Source: Halorubrum rubrum (lineage in GTDB: Archaea > Halobacteriota > Halobacteria > Halobacteriales > Haloferacaceae). From it: a stretch of 64,000 nucleotides of DNA. Shown one piece after another: positions 15,166 through 24,371 of the stretch; the first letter of the stretch is position 1, and every line of letters begins with the position of its first letter. Position numbers and translations under genes: made by a program. Below the pieces are notes generated by a model that ran no database searches, had not been told where the DNA came from, and worked only from the letters and a program-made list of their open reading frames with translations. The stretch lies in contig NZ_JANHDM010000011.1 in assembly GCF_024494685.1 (NCBI RefSeq), positions 62,001 through 126,000 on the forward strand, read 5' to 3'.

Positions 15166-16050
15166 ATGACAGCGATCGAGGTACCGGAGGTCGATTACAC
15201 CGAGTACTCGAACCGCCAGCTGGTGCTCGTGCCGCTGGCGGTGCTCGCGCTGGCGGTGCTCGTGATCGGCGGGTGGTACGTCGCCACCGGCGCGCCGGCG
15301 ACGCTCGGTCTGGAGTTCACGGGCGGCGTGGAGCTCCGCATCGCCGACGACGAGAGCGGGGACGTCGAGGAACGGATCGAGACGGCGTTCGACCGCGAGC
15401 CCGACTCGGTCCGCTCCATCCCGGCCGACGACGTGTACGTCGTGACCTTCCGCGCGGCCGACGACGACCCTGGCGAACTGGCGAGCGATCTGGAGACGCA
15501 GGCGGACGCGGCGGGGCTGTCGGTCGAGGCGATCGACCAGGTGTCGCCGAGCTTCGCGTCCGACACGGCGCGGACGACGATCTTCGGGCTCGCGCTCGCG
15601 TTCCTCGGGATGAGCGTGCTCGTCTTCGCGCTGTTCCGGACGTTCGTCCCCTCCGTGGCGATCGTCGCCTCCGCCTTCTCGGACCTCGTGATCCCCGTCG
15701 CCGCGATGAACCTCCTCGGCATCGAGATGACGCTCGGCATCGTCGCCGCCCTCCTCATGATCATCGGGTACAGCGTCGACTCGGACATCCTGTTGAACAA
15801 CTCCGTGTTGCGCCGGACCGGCGAGTTCTACGAGTCGGTGAGCCGCGCGATGCGGACCGGGGTGACGATGACGGTCACCTCCATCGCCGCGATGCTCGTG
15901 ATGGCGATCGTCGCGACGATATTCGGAGTCGGGCTCCTCCGTGACATCGGGATCATCCTCGCGATCGGGCTCTGTGCGGACCTGATGAACACGTACCTGC
16001 TGAACGTGGCGCTGTTGCGCTGGTACAAGTTCGAGGGGGTGAAACGCTGA
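15166..16050 (+). CDS. secF: Protein-export membrane protein SecF
   Basis: A 294-aa subunit of the SecDF complex, which helps translocation through SecY. It has one N-terminal helix (about 19-38), the extracytoplasmic LGLEFTGGVELRI segment and five C-terminal helices. The family signatures GYSVDSDILLNNSVLRR and AMRTGVTMTVTSI are visible. ATG 15166 follows GGCTTATTCGG by about 25 bases. An upstream ATG (15124) would add residues before the TATA-like element. Its stop overlaps the start of secD. Confidence 0.95.
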   Translation: MTAIEVPEVDYTEYSNRQLVLVPLAVLALAVLVIGGWYVATGAPATLGLEFTGGVELRIADDESGDVEERIETAFDREPDSVRSIPADDVYVVTFRAADDDPGELASDLETQADAAGLSVEAIDQVSPSFASDTARTTIFGLALAFLGMSVLVFALFRTFVPSVAIVASAFSDLVIPVAAMNLLGIEMTLGIVAALLMIIGYSVDSDILLNNSVLRRTGEFYESVSRAMRTGVTMTVTSIAAMLVMAIVATIFGVGLLRDIGIILAIGLCADLMNTYLLNVALLRWYKFEGVKR

Positions 16051-17675
16051 TGTTCGAGCCGATAAAGGAGAACTGGCGGGTGCTGCTCCTCGTCGTCGTC
16101 GTGCTCGGCGCGACGGTCGCGCTCTTCGCCCCGCAGTTCGCCCCCGAGACCGCGCCGGGCGGCTCGGCCGAGGACGCGACGCAGGGGGTGACGAACCTCC
16201 AGTACGGCCTCGACCTCGCGGGCGGAACCCGCATCCGCGCGCCGCTTGTCGGATACACCGCGACGGGCGTCGACTTCGCGGGCGAGACTCCGACGCAGGT
16301 CGCGAGCGACGTCGCCGCCGAACTGGAGGGCGTCTCGACCCGCGAGGTCGACGCGGCCCTCGACGACGAGGGGACCGGAACCGATGGCACCGGTGCCGTC
16401 GAGGTCACCGACACGTCGGTGAGCGAGGAGGAGTTCCGCGAGGCGATGGACGCCTCGGGGTACGAGTACGAGGGGATCAGAAGCGGCGTGACCCAGGAGA
16501 CCCGCGAGGCGGCTGTCGAGGTCATCCAGGGGAAGATCAACGAGGCCGGCCTCTCGGGCGGGAGCGTCCAACAGGTCCAGTCGATCACCGGCGAGTACTT
16601 CATCCTCGTCGAGGTGCCCGGCCAGGGTCGCCAGGACGTGATCGACCTCTTAGAGGAGCGCGGGACCGTCGAGATCGCCATCGCGTACCCCGACTCGAAC
16701 GCCACGAACGACACCGCGAGAAGCGACGGGATCCTGGTTCAGGGCGACTTCGAGAACATCGGGACCGCGAGCAGGCGAGAGTCGGGCTCCGGTGCGTACG
16801 TCCCGGTCTCCGTCGTCAACGAGGCTTCCGAGGGCGAGCGGTCGCCGGCCGTCCGGTTCCAGGACGCCGCCGTGGAGTACGGCGTCGCGAGCGCTTCCGG
16901 CGGCGCGCGCTGTGACTACGACATGGAGACGAACTCGCTCGGCGAGTCCAGCGACTCCTGTCTGCTGCTCGTCGTCGACGGCGAGGTCGTCAACGCGTTC
17001 GGGATGGACGACGGCCTCGCGCGGAGCATGGCGAGCGGGAGTTGGGCCGACAGCGGGAACTTCCGGCTGACGACCACCTCCTTCGCCGACGCACAGACCA
17101 TCTCGATCAACCTCCGTGCGGGCGCGCTCCCCGCCGAACTCGACATCAGCGGACAGGGGACCTCCTCGACGATCTCCGCCACGCAAGGGGAGAACTTCCG
17201 GCTCTACTCCGCGTTCGCCGGCGTCTTCGCGGTGTTCGCGGTCGCCGGCGTGGTGTTCCTCCGCTACCGCGAGCCGAAGGTGGCGCTCCCGATGATCGTC
17301 ACCGCGCTCGCCGAGGTGTACGCGCTGCTCGGGTTCGCGGCGCTCGTGGGATACCCGCTCGAACTCGCAGTGATCGCCGGCTTCATCGCCGTCGTCGGGA
17401 CGGGCGTCGACGACCTCGTGATCATCGCCGACGAGGTGATGAGCGAGGGCGAGGTCAACTCCCGGACGGTGTTCGACTCGCGGTTCCGCCGGGCGTTCTG
17501 GGTGATCGGCGCGGCCGCGGCGACGACCATCGTCGCCATGTCGCCGCTGATGGTGTTGAGCCTCGGCGACCTCTCCGGGTTCGCGATCTTCACCATCCTC
17601 GGCGTGCTCATCGGCGTGTTGATCACGCGGCCCGCCTACGGCGACATCCTCCGCCGGCTGTTGACGGTCCGGTGA
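16050..17675 (+). CDS. secD: Protein-export membrane protein SecD
   Basis: A 541-aa SecD, partner of SecF. An N-terminal helix (about 10-28) is followed by NLQYGLDLAGGTRIRAPL, a large extracytoplasmic domain (about 60-375) and five helices. The signatures LRAGALPAELDISGQGTSS and GTGVDDLVIIADEVMSE are present. ATG overlaps the secF TGA by one base. The secF-before-secD order is the archaeal one and the reverse of most bacteria. Confidence 0.95.
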   Translation: MFEPIKENWRVLLLVVVVLGATVALFAPQFAPETAPGGSAEDATQGVTNLQYGLDLAGGTRIRAPLVGYTATGVDFAGETPTQVASDVAAELEGVSTREVDAALDDEGTGTDGTGAVEVTDTSVSEEEFREAMDASGYEYEGIRSGVTQETREAAVEVIQGKINEAGLSGGSVQQVQSITGEYFILVEVPGQGRQDVIDLLEERGTVEIAIAYPDSNATNDTARSDGILVQGDFENIGTASRRESGSGAYVPVSVVNEASEGERSPAVRFQDAAVEYGVASASGGARCDYDMETNSLGESSDSCLLLVVDGEVVNAFGMDDGLARSMASGSWADSGNFRLTTTSFADAQTISINLRAGALPAELDISGQGTSSTISATQGENFRLYSAFAGVFAVFAVAGVVFLRYREPKVALPMIVTALAEVYALLGFAALVGYPLELAVIAGFIAVVGTGVDDLVIIADEVMSEGEVNSRTVFDSRFRRAFWVIGAAAATTIVAMSPLMVLSLGDLSGFAIFTILGVLIGVLITRPAYGDILRRLLTVR

Positions 17676-17738
17676 CGAGGCGTCGCTCCCACGCCTTCAC
17701 CCGCGACGCTTAACCGCCACGCGCCGGAACCCGGAGAC

Positions 17739-18251
17739 ATGCTCGTCGTCGTCTCGGACACCCACAGCACCGACGACCCGAAGCTCCGCGGTCGGACTCG
17801 CGAGGCGGTCGAGGCGGCCGAGGTCGTCGTCCACGCGGGCGACTTCTACCGCGAGCCGGTCCTCGACGCGTTCGAGCGCACCGCGGCCGGCACCCTCCGC
17901 GCCGTGTTCGGCAACAACGACGAGGCGGCGATCCGCGAGCGGCTCCCTGAGGTCCGTACCGTCGAGTTCGACGGCGTCCGCCTCGCGGTGACGCACAGAC
18001 ATCGAAGCGGCGATACCGGCCTCGTTATGCTCGCTCGCGGCCGCGACGCTGACGCCGCTATCTGCGGACATACGCATCGGCCGCGCTTCGACGACTCGAC
18101 AGGGGTTCCGATCCTGAATCCGGGAAGCCACGCTCAGCCGCGGGGAAACCGTCCGGCCCACGCGGAACTCGATCCGATAGACGGCGGGCTCGACGGGAGA
18201 CTCGTCACGCCCGACGGCGATGTCTTCGAGCGGTTCCGGATCGAGGGATAG
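17739..18251 (+). CDS. YfcE/MJ0936-type metallophosphoesterase
   Basis: A 170-aa calcineurin-like phosphodiesterase. Metal ligands are readable: D7-x-H9, G34-D35, G58-N59-N60-D61, H86 and G110-H111-T112-H113, with a following GSHAQPRG. This pattern is typical of small archaeal phosphodiesterases that hydrolyse artificial phosphodiesters or cyclic nucleotides; the natural substrate is unknown. Codon use in the last 60 codons is slightly less GC-biased than upstream. Confidence 0.9.
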   Translation: MLVVVSDTHSTDDPKLRGRTREAVEAAEVVVHAGDFYREPVLDAFERTAAGTLRAVFGNNDEAAIRERLPEVRTVEFDGVRLAVTHRHRSGDTGLVMLARGRDADAAICGHTHRPRFDDSTGVPILNPGSHAQPRGNRPAHAELDPIDGGLDGRLVTPDGDVFERFRIEG

Positions 18252-18696
18252 ATACGACGACCGTCGAAGTCGATCGGACGACCTCCGAGAGGAAGAGCGC
18301 ACGCGTCCGTCCCGCGTCTCGACGGAGGGGGGATCGGTCGGACGGGTGGGGACGGACGGCGACGACTCCCCGCTTCGGCCCGATCGGACGGGCGGCCGTC
18401 GGGGAGGCGGCCGTCGGTCCGGAGGCGTCGACCGTCCGGACGAGGGGGGATCGTCCGGGCGGACGGAGGGCGGACGTGTGCCTCGGTCGCGGTGGAATCC
18501 CGGGTACCGGCATCGATCGGTACTCGGCGGAGGGCCGAAGCGGGGGTCGCACTCGTGTATCGACCCGGTACCGTATTATAGGTGTCCGAGGCACAAAAAT
18601 GCGTTTTAGTGACCGACGGGGCCGAGCACTCGTGGTCCGTGTTCGCTCGGCCGTCGGGTCGAAACGCCTAACTCGGTGCCGACGGAGATCCGTTGT
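18252..18696. other. Long intergenic region, no gene seen
   Basis: A 445-bp gap. Most is G-rich low-complexity sequence on the plus strand (repeated GGACGG and GGGG runs, 18320-18480). The last 130 bases contain AT-rich GTATTATAGG (near 18572) and GCACAAAAATGCG. No coding frame had convincing codon use. The AT-rich part may hold the promoter of the phosphate permease operon. Confidence 0.4.
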
Positions 18697-18825
18697 ATGA
18701 TATCGGTCGAGCCGCTGTTCGTGCTCGTTCTCGTCGGCCTGCTCGGGCTGTTCTTCTTCGGTTTCCTCCTCGTCCGGCGCACCCTGATGGGGCTGCGTGA
18801 GGGGTACGAGGACGGGCGGCGATAG
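18697..18825 (+). CDS. 42-aa membrane micropeptide upstream of phosphate permease
   Basis: The ORF encodes MISVEPLFVLVLVGLLGLFF and continues to a tail REGYEDGRR. It has one strong membrane helix at about 7-26, followed by positively charged residues. It ends 2 bp before the permease ATG, so the two are almost certainly co-expressed. It is comparable to the 53-aa protein before the TauE permease and may be an accessory subunit (inference). Confidence 0.6.
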   Translation: MISVEPLFVLVLVGLLGLFFFGFLLVRRTLMGLREGYEDGRR

Positions 18826-18827
18826 CG

Positions 18828-20006
18828 ATGGTTGCCGTCACGATCCTCACGCTCCTCGTCGCCGGCATCGCGAGCCTCTTCATGGCGTGGTCCATCGGGG
18901 CCGGCTCCTCGGGGTCGACGCCGTTCGCCCCGGCCGTCGGAGCCAACGCCATCTCGGTGATGCGCGCCGGCCTCGTCGTCGGCGTCCTCGGCCTCCTCGG
19001 GGCGGTCCTCCAGGGGGCGAACGTCACCGAGGCGGTCGGCACGGAGCTGATCGGCGGGATCACGCTCACCGCCACCGCCGCGATCATCGCGCTCGTCACC
19101 GCCGCGGTGCTCGTCGCGATCGGCGTCTTCGCCGGCTACCCGATCGCGACCGCGTTCACCGTCACCGGCGCGGTCGTCGGCGTCGGCCTCGCGATGGGCG
19201 GCGACCCCGCGTGGCCGAAGTACACCGAGATACTCACGCTGTGGGTGCTCACCCCGTTCGTCGGCGGCGGGATCGCCTACGGCGTCGCCCGAACGCTGAT
19301 CGGCGACCGCCTCCCGGAACGCGGGCTCACGGCAGCGCTGGCCGGCGTGGTCGGCGCGATCGTCGCCAACGTCGGGTTCGCGCTGCTCGGTCCGGCGGGC
19401 GAACAGGCGTCGATCGCCGAGGCGGTCTCCGCCGAACTCGGCGTCCCCGGCGGGGTCGGGGTCGTCGCCGTCACGGCGGCGACGGCCACGCTCGTCGCGC
19501 TCGCGGTGTACGTCGACATCGGTCGAGGCCGCGCGGGCGCACAGCGCCGCTTCCTGCTCGCGATGGGCGGGCTCGTAGCGTTCTCCGCCGGCGGCTCGCA
19601 GGTCGGCCTCGCGATCGGGCCGCTCGTGCCGATCTTCTCCGAGGTGGGCGTGCCGCTGTGGGCGCTTCTGGTCGGCGGGGGCGTCGGCCTGCTCGCCGGG
19701 TCGTGGACCGGCGCGCCGCGGATGATCAAGGCGATCTCACAGGACTACGCCTCGATGGGGCCGCGGCGGTCGATATCGGCGCTCATTCCGTCGTTCGCCA
19801 TCGCACAGACCGCGGTCGCGTTCGGGATCCCCGTCTCGTTCAACGAGATCATCGTCTCGGCGATCGTCGGCGCGGGGTACGCCGCCGGGGACTCGGGGGT
19901 GAGCCGGTCGAAGATGGGGTACACCGTGCTCGCGTGGATCGCGTCGCTCGTCGGGTCGCTGGTGCTCGGGTTCGGCGTCTACTCGGTCGTCCGGTTGGCG
20001 TTGTAG
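18828..20006 (+). CDS. PiT-family inorganic phosphate permease (second copy)
   Basis: A 392-aa PiT transporter. Signatures are AWSIGAGSSGSTPFAPAVGANAIS (about 19-42) and, in the second half, FSAGGSQVGLAIGPLVPIF (about 247-265). The canonical GxNDxxNA-like residues are altered in this second repeat, as is common in haloarchaeal members. It differs strongly from the permease at 8037, so the pair is not a recent duplication. The start is 2 bp after the micropeptide stop. Its 3' neighbour is a convergent gene with a structured repeat between them. Confidence 0.85.
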   Translation: MVAVTILTLLVAGIASLFMAWSIGAGSSGSTPFAPAVGANAISVMRAGLVVGVLGLLGAVLQGANVTEAVGTELIGGITLTATAAIIALVTAAVLVAIGVFAGYPIATAFTVTGAVVGVGLAMGGDPAWPKYTEILTLWVLTPFVGGGIAYGVARTLIGDRLPERGLTAALAGVVGAIVANVGFALLGPAGEQASIAEAVSAELGVPGGVGVVAVTAATATLVALAVYVDIGRGRAGAQRRFLLAMGGLVAFSAGGSQVGLAIGPLVPIFSEVGVPLWALLVGGGVGLLAGSWTGAPRMIKAISQDYASMGPRRSISALIPSFAIAQTAVAFGIPVSFNEIIVSAIVGAGYAAGDSGVSRSKMGYTVLAWIASLVGSLVLGFGVYSVVRLAL

Positions 20007-20111
20007 GAGGTTATCAGATCTCTCCTGTGATCGCGGGCGTGAGATCCCGGCCGTATCTCTCTGATCGGTATCCATGTCTTCGGTCGTCGGTACGAAAGCG
20101 GCGTCATGATC

Positions 20112-20497
20112 GCGGTGAACACCTCCAAAGCCCCAGCCGCGAGGCGGGCGCACGCTCGCTGCGGTCCTCGGTCACTCGCGGTGCTCGCTCCCTGCGGTCC
20201 TTGTGTCGCCTGCGCCCGCCTCGCGACTGCCCCTTTGAGCCCCGCCCGACCGCACCACCGGAAGACGGTCCTGCGCTCACTTCGTTCGCTGCGCGGGCTG
20301 CGACTTCCATGCTCCCGCTCGTTCCACTCGCGGGAACGCACCCGCACCTCACGCCTCCCCAGCCTCGCTGCTCGCGCTCTTCGAGCGCTCGCAGCGTCCA
20401 GCGAGAATCAAAGATTCTCTGGCAGCCGGCGGCGAAGCCGCCGGCGACCTCGCGGTCGGTGAGCGCCCAAGTGGGCGCTCACCGGCGCGCCACCGCG
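20112..20497 (+). repeat. Structured intergenic element, copy 1
   Basis: This is the longest copy of the five-member element, in the forward sense. Stem 1 is closed by CAAAG (20126-20130) with CTTTG (20233-20237), then CCC opposite CCC. Next CAGCCGCGAGGCGGGCGCA (20134-20152) pairs at 18 of 19 positions with 20211-20229. Stem 2 is CGCTGC (20366-20371) with GCAGCG (20391-20396). Stem 3 is an 11-bp perfect hairpin (20458-20468/20473-20483). Two extra hairpins are inserted at 20403-20419 and 20425-20445. It lies between convergent genes. Confidence 0.85.
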
Positions 20498-20509
20498 TTC
20501 CATCTCCTC

Positions 20510-21661
20510 TCAGTCGCTCGGATAGGTCGGCAACCGCCCGGATCGGGCGCTCCCTTCGACGAACGGGAGGGCGGTCCGGGTCGCGCTCGTTTCGGTGCCG
20601 TCGACGCGCACGGTGACCGACTCCGCAGCGGCGTCGAAGTCGACGAGCGCGAACGCGATCGGCTCCTCGAGTGCGGGGCCGACGGCCGCGCGGGTCACGT
20701 CGCCGACCGCCGCGTCGCCCGCGAAGACGGCCGCGCCGGGGTCGGGGAGGCGGTCCGTGACGCCGTCGGGGTCCGCGTCGCCGTCGATCCCGGCGAGGTC
20801 CTCGGAGAGCCCGTCGAGCGCGAGCCCGAGCAGCCGGCGGCTGGGTCGCCCCTGGTTCTCGACGCGGGAGACGACCTCCTGGCCGACGTAACACCCCTTC
20901 TCGAAGTCGAGTGCGTTGCGGATCCCGAGGACGTTCGGGAGCGTCCCCTCGAGCTCGTGTTCGAAGAGGGGCGTGCCCGCCTCGAGGCTGAGCGCGTCCC
21001 ACGTCCGGTAGCCGAACGGGGCTGCGTTGAGCCCGCGGTTGACGAGCGTGTCGAACACGTCGGGGGCGTCCGCGGCCGCACACACCACCTCGTACCCCTC
21101 TTCGCCGAGCGGCGCGTCGCTCGCGATCACCGTGACGCCGGCGTCGACCATCGATCCCCGGACGAACGTCAGCGGCTCCTCCGGCGCGCCCGGCCCGCCG
21201 AGCACCGAGGCGATCTTCTCGGTCGATTTGGGGCCGTGGACGCCGAAGACGCCGAACTCCGCGGAGACGTCCGCGACCTCCACGTCCTGAATGAACACCT
21301 TCCCCGCCCAGTCCTCGCGGACGGGCTGGGCGCGCTCGGGGGGAACGAAGACGAGGAGCCGCTCGTCGGCGTTGTAGACGTACATGTCCGTCTCGATCCC
21401 GCCCTGCGGGTCACAGAGCAGCGCGTAGACGCCGCGACCGTCCTCGGCGGGGACGCGGTTGCTGACGGCGTTGTCGACGAACTCCACGCGGTCCTCGCCC
21501 GTGACCGAGAGCACGCCGTATCCCATCTCGATCGCGCCCACGACGTTCCGGACGGCCTTCCCGACGCGGGCGGGCTTGCCGTAGTGGTCGACGACCTGTC
21601 TGCCGCCGCGGTCGCGATAGCGCGCGCCGTGACCGTCGTGGGCGTCGGAGACGAGCGTCAT
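20510..21661 (-). CDS. YgfZ/GcvT-like folate-binding protein
   Basis: A 383-aa protein of the aminomethyltransferase/YgfZ superfamily. The YgfZ signature KGCYVGQEVVSR is clear (about 270), and the N-terminal GcvT-like fold with FGVFGVHGPKSTEKIASVLGG follows the family. YgfZ-type proteins bind tetrahydrofolate and help make or repair Fe-S proteins. Another option is a glycine-cleavage T-protein paralogue, but the KGCYxGQE motif favours YgfZ. ATG 21661 gives MTLVSDAHDGHGARY; an upstream frame adds only a few residues. Confidence 0.87.
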   Translation of the reverse strand: MTLVSDAHDGHGARYRDRGGRQVVDHYGKPARVGKAVRNVVGAIEMGYGVLSVTGEDRVEFVDNAVSNRVPAEDGRGVYALLCDPQGGIETDMYVYNADERLLVFVPPERAQPVREDWAGKVFIQDVEVADVSAEFGVFGVHGPKSTEKIASVLGGPGAPEEPLTFVRGSMVDAGVTVIASDAPLGEEGYEVVCAAADAPDVFDTLVNRGLNAAPFGYRTWDALSLEAGTPLFEHELEGTLPNVLGIRNALDFEKGCYVGQEVVSRVENQGRPSRRLLGLALDGLSEDLAGIDGDADPDGVTDRLPDPGAAVFAGDAAVGDVTRAAVGPALEEPIAFALVDFDAAAESVTVRVDGTETSATRTALPFVEGSARSGRLPTYPSD

Positions 21662-21736
21662 GGCTCCCTCCAGTCGCGGCACGGGCAAAAGGTCGCGGTT
21701 CGCGGGTGACGGATCCGTCGGATCGCCCTCGACGCC

Positions 21737-22036
21737 CTACAGCCCGAGTCGCTCTCTGATACTCTCGAGGAGCCCGCCGGGCGGCTTCGATTCGTCGGGG
21801 TCGGGGTCCGGGACGACCCGATCGTGGGGGTAGACGCGGACGCGCTCACCGCTCTCGACGGTGATGAGGGAGTCCTCCTTCAGCGTCGAGAGGGCGTCCT
21901 CGACCGCGTCGATGTCGGCGTCGACGGCCGCCCGGAGCTCTAACACCGTCATCCCCTCGTCGCCGCGGTCGACCAGCGCGTCGAGCAACGCGACCTGGAC
22001 GTCCGGCCGGTCGCGGTACTCCGACTTTGCGGCCAT
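21737..22036 (-). CDS. DUF6432 family winged-helix protein
   Basis: A 99-aa protein. EYRDRPDVQVALLDALVDRGDEGMTVLELRAAVDADIDAVEDALSTLKEDSLITVE (about 5-60) reads as a compact winged helix, and the C-terminal DRVVPDPDPDESKPPGGLLESIRERLGL is the usual family tail. I recognise it as DUF6432, a haloarchaeal family of unknown role. Start MAAKSEYRD at 22036 suits the family; upstream residues are arginine-rich filler. Confidence 0.82.
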   Translation of the reverse strand: MAAKSEYRDRPDVQVALLDALVDRGDEGMTVLELRAAVDADIDAVEDALSTLKEDSLITVESGERVRVYPHDRVVPDPDPDESKPPGGLLESIRERLGL

Positions 22037-22110
22037 GTCTCCAATATGGATCGGACGGGGTTTACCTCTACCGGCGCGACGGGCGGGGTGACTCACCGGT
22101 GACGCTCGAC

Positions 22111-22632
22111 TCACCGAACGAGCCGCGAGCAGGTCCCACAGAGGTTCTCCTCTTTCACGTCGACCTCGCGGACCGTGGGTGAAAAGGACATCACGCACTT
22201 GCTGTTGTCGCAGTGTTCCAACCCGAGGGTGTGGCCGACCTCGTGAACGACCTCCTTGCGGACGCGGTCGGCGAAGACGTCGATCGCGGGTTTCGTCGAC
22301 ACGCCGCCGTCGGAGGACGTCCGGAGTCGGTGCGTCGAGATGACGGAGCCGCTGCCGTTGAGGTACGCCAGCCCGAACACGTAGTTCCGCCGGCGGTAGT
22401 AGAGGTCTCGCGGGGTGATCCCGATGTTCTTCTCGCCGCCGCCGACGCGGCTGACGACCTCGATGAGGTCCTCCGCGCGGTACTGTCCCCGTCCGTCGTC
22501 GTAGGCGGTGTCCGGAACCGCCTGGTCGTCGTGGACCGTCACGTCACAGTCGTACACCGACCGCAGCACGGCGGAGGCCTCCCGTTTCACTCGCGGGGAA
22601 ACCTCCCCGACGGGCACGATGTCCACGAGCAT
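22111..22632 (-). CDS. amzA: Archaemetzincin (peptidase family M54)
   Basis: A 173-aa zinc metalloprotease. The extended zinc motif is H130-E-V-G-H-T-L-G-L-E-H140, followed by the four structural cysteines C141, C146, C165 and C168 (CDNSKC, CGTC) and the Met-turn (CVMSFS). This combination is diagnostic of archaemetzincins. The start is ATG 22632 (MLVDIVPVGEV), the family-typical N-terminus. The gene is divergent from the UPF0146 gene with only 39 bp between starts. Physiological substrates are unknown. Confidence 0.93.
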   Translation of the reverse strand: MLVDIVPVGEVSPRVKREASAVLRSVYDCDVTVHDDQAVPDTAYDDGRGQYRAEDLIEVVSRVGGGEKNIGITPRDLYYRRRNYVFGLAYLNGSGSVISTHRLRTSSDGGVSTKPAIDVFADRVRKEVVHEVGHTLGLEHCDNSKCVMSFSPTVREVDVKEENLCGTCSRLVR

Positions 22633-22671
22633 GGAACGGCTTTTGACCGCCGCGGTCATAAACCCCCCGCC

Positions 22672-23184
22672 GTGGCATCTCCCTCACGTCGTGCGCTCGT
22701 GACCGAACTCGACCGGTTCGACGGACTCCTCGAGGTCGGCTGTGGCGACCGCCTCGGCGTCGCGAGCGACCTCGCCGACCGCGGCCGCGACGTGATCGCG
22801 ATCGACGTCGCGGTCGACGGCGACGACGGGGCAGACGAGTGGGACGACCGGGCGGACGGAGCCGACGGGTCGGCCGACGAGCGATCCGCCCCCGACGGCT
22901 CGCTCCGCGTCCGCCACGGCGACGTGGTCGCGCTCGCGGACACGGCCGACCCGTCGTCGGCGCTCGGGGTCGGGAGCGAGGACGGAACCGGGATCGACGC
23001 GGTGTACGCCCGCCGCCTCCCGGCGGAGCTTCAACGCCCCGCCCTCGAGTTGGCGACCCGCCTCGACGCCGCCTGTCTGTTCACCACGCTCGGGTTCGAG
23101 GAGCCGGTCGTCCCCGTGGAGCGCCGGTCGAGACCCGGAACGACGCTGTACGTCGCGCGATCGGTCACGGATCGCTCCCCGTGA
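22672..23184 (+). CDS. UPF0146 family protein
   Basis: A 170-aa protein with a reduced Rossmann methyltransferase-like fold: LLEVGCGDRLGVASDLADRGRDVIAIDVA near the start and IDAVYARRLPAELQRPALELATRLDAACLFTTLG near the end, both family hallmarks. A long Asp-rich insertion at about 48-80 is unusual. The start is GTG 22672 (VASPSRRALVTELDRF), with GTG 22699 possible. No catalytic activity is known for this family. Confidence 0.82.
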   Translation: MASPSRRALVTELDRFDGLLEVGCGDRLGVASDLADRGRDVIAIDVAVDGDDGADEWDDRADGADGSADERSAPDGSLRVRHGDVVALADTADPSSALGVGSEDGTGIDAVYARRLPAELQRPALELATRLDAACLFTTLGFEEPVVPVERRSRPGTTLYVARSVTDRSP

Positions 23185-23336
23185 GATCTCCGAGACCGCC
23201 TGAGAAGACCTCCGGGACCGCCTCGTGAGTCGGCTCCGTGGGTCGAAGCCGCTTCCCGCGAACCGGATCCACCTCACTCAGCGGACCGAACCGCGGGAAC
23301 CCGAACGTTCATTTTTCCCCCTGCCGGCCTACGGGT

Positions 23337-24206
23337 ATGCAGGTCGACGCCGTCGTGCTCGATATCGATGGGGTGTTGGTCGACGTCGCGGACTCCTACC
23401 GCCGGGCGATCATCGAGTCGGTCGACCGCGTCTGCGGCAAGACGATCGGCCGCGAGGCGATCCAGGCGTTCAAGAACGCCGGGGGCTTCAACAATGACTG
23501 GGAGCTGACGTACGCGGCCGCCCTCTTCGTGTTGGCCCGCCGCGAGGGGCTCCGGATGGACGTCGAGGCGTTCACGGACCGGATCGCGGCCGACGAGGCC
23601 GGCGGCGGCCTCGCGGCGGCCAAACGCGTCGTCGCCGACCTCCCCAACGTCGCGCAAGCGCGGGTTCGCGACCAGTGGGACACGGACCGCCTCCACGACG
23701 TGTTCCAGGCGTTGTACCTCGGCGAGGACTTGTACCGCGAGCTCGAGGGCGGCGACCCGCCGGTGTCGACGACGGGATACATCCACGACGAGCCGACGCT
23801 CGTCGGTCCGGCGACGATCGCGGACCTGACCGACCGCTTCGACGTGGGCGTGTTGACGGGGCGGCCCGCCGCGGAGGCTGAGATCGCACTCGACCGCGTC
23901 GGGCTCGAGGTTTCCGAAACCCACCGGTTCACGATGGACGACTGGGAGGAGGGGAAGCCGCACCCGCGGGCGCTCGTCGAACTCGCCGAGCGGTTCGACG
24001 CCGGGCGGATCGCGTTCGCGGGCGACACCCTCGACGACGTGCGAACCGCCCGGAACGCGGACCGCGAGGACGACTCGCGCGTCTACTACGCGGTCGGCGT
24101 CCTGACGGGGGGGCTGACCGGCGAGGCGGGGACGCGGGCGTTCACGGAGGCCGGAGCCGACGCCGTCCTCGACGACGTGAACGGGCTGGTGGACCTGTTG
24201 GAGTAG
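23337..24206 (+). CDS. HAD-superfamily phosphatase (TIGR01548-like)
   Basis: A 289-aa HAD hydrolase. Catalytic motif I is D9-I-D11-G-V-L, motif II is VGVLTGR (about 174-180), motif III lysine lies in EGKPHPRAL and motif IV is [10 protein letters not shown] with paired Asp. The insert between motifs I and II (about 30-165) forms a helical cap. Length and pattern match the haloarchaeal/plant TIGR01548 group, whose members are sometimes linked to histidine biosynthesis, but no his genes are near. Confidence 0.85.
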   Translation: MQVDAVVLDIDGVLVDVADSYRRAIIESVDRVCGKTIGREAIQAFKNAGGFNNDWELTYAAALFVLARREGLRMDVEAFTDRIAADEAGGGLAAAKRVVADLPNVAQARVRDQWDTDRLHDVFQALYLGEDLYRELEGGDPPVSTTGYIHDEPTLVGPATIADLTDRFDVGVLTGRPAAEAEIALDRVGLEVSETHRFTMDDWEEGKPHPRALVELAERFDAGRIAFAGDTLDDVRTARNADREDDSRVYYAVGVLTGGLTGEAGTRAFTEAGADAVLDDVNGLVDLLE

Positions 24207-24251
24207 CGTCGCGATCGGGGCAGCGGCTCGCGAGGATGTTCGCCGTGAGAA

Positions 24252-24327
24252 TGGGCCTTGCCGGATTTGAACCGGCGATCACTCCGTTATGAGCGGAGGG
24301 CTTTGAGCCAGACTAAGCTAAAGGCCC
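24252..24327 (-). tRNA. tRNA with CAT anticodon (tRNA-Ile2 or elongator tRNA-Met)
   Basis: Minus strand cloverleaf with acceptor GGGCCTT/AAGGCCC and discriminator A. The anticodon stem CTCCG/CGGAG has loop CTCATAA, giving CAT. It does not start with the A-U-pair-type end of initiator tRNA. Haloarchaeal elongator tRNA-Met genes usually have an intron and this one has none, so tRNA-Ile2 (with modified C34) is slightly favoured. The sequence alone does not decide. Confidence 0.9.
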
Positions 24328-24371
24328 GCGTCGATATCCGGTATACGAGGGACGTTCTTTAGATTACCGCA

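Noticed and set aside
18320-18480. G-quadruplex in the G-rich intergenic region
   Set aside because: Only about three runs of three or more Gs lie close together, so a stable four-run quadruplex is not clearly supported.
20112-20497. Structured element as a protein-coding remnant or an IS end
   Set aside because: Conserved blocks show no shared reading frame between copies, and conserved stems with changed sequence are not expected for decayed coding DNA. No transposase-like frame is inside.
18797-21709. 970-codon open frame on the plus strand
   Set aside because: It runs through an out-of-frame view of the phosphate permease and antisense to the YgfZ-like gene. It is arginine-rich and arises from high third-position GC.
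24252-24327. Initiator tRNA-Met
   Set aside because: The anticodon is CAT, but the acceptor begins G-G-G paired with C-C-C rather than the initiator-type first pair.
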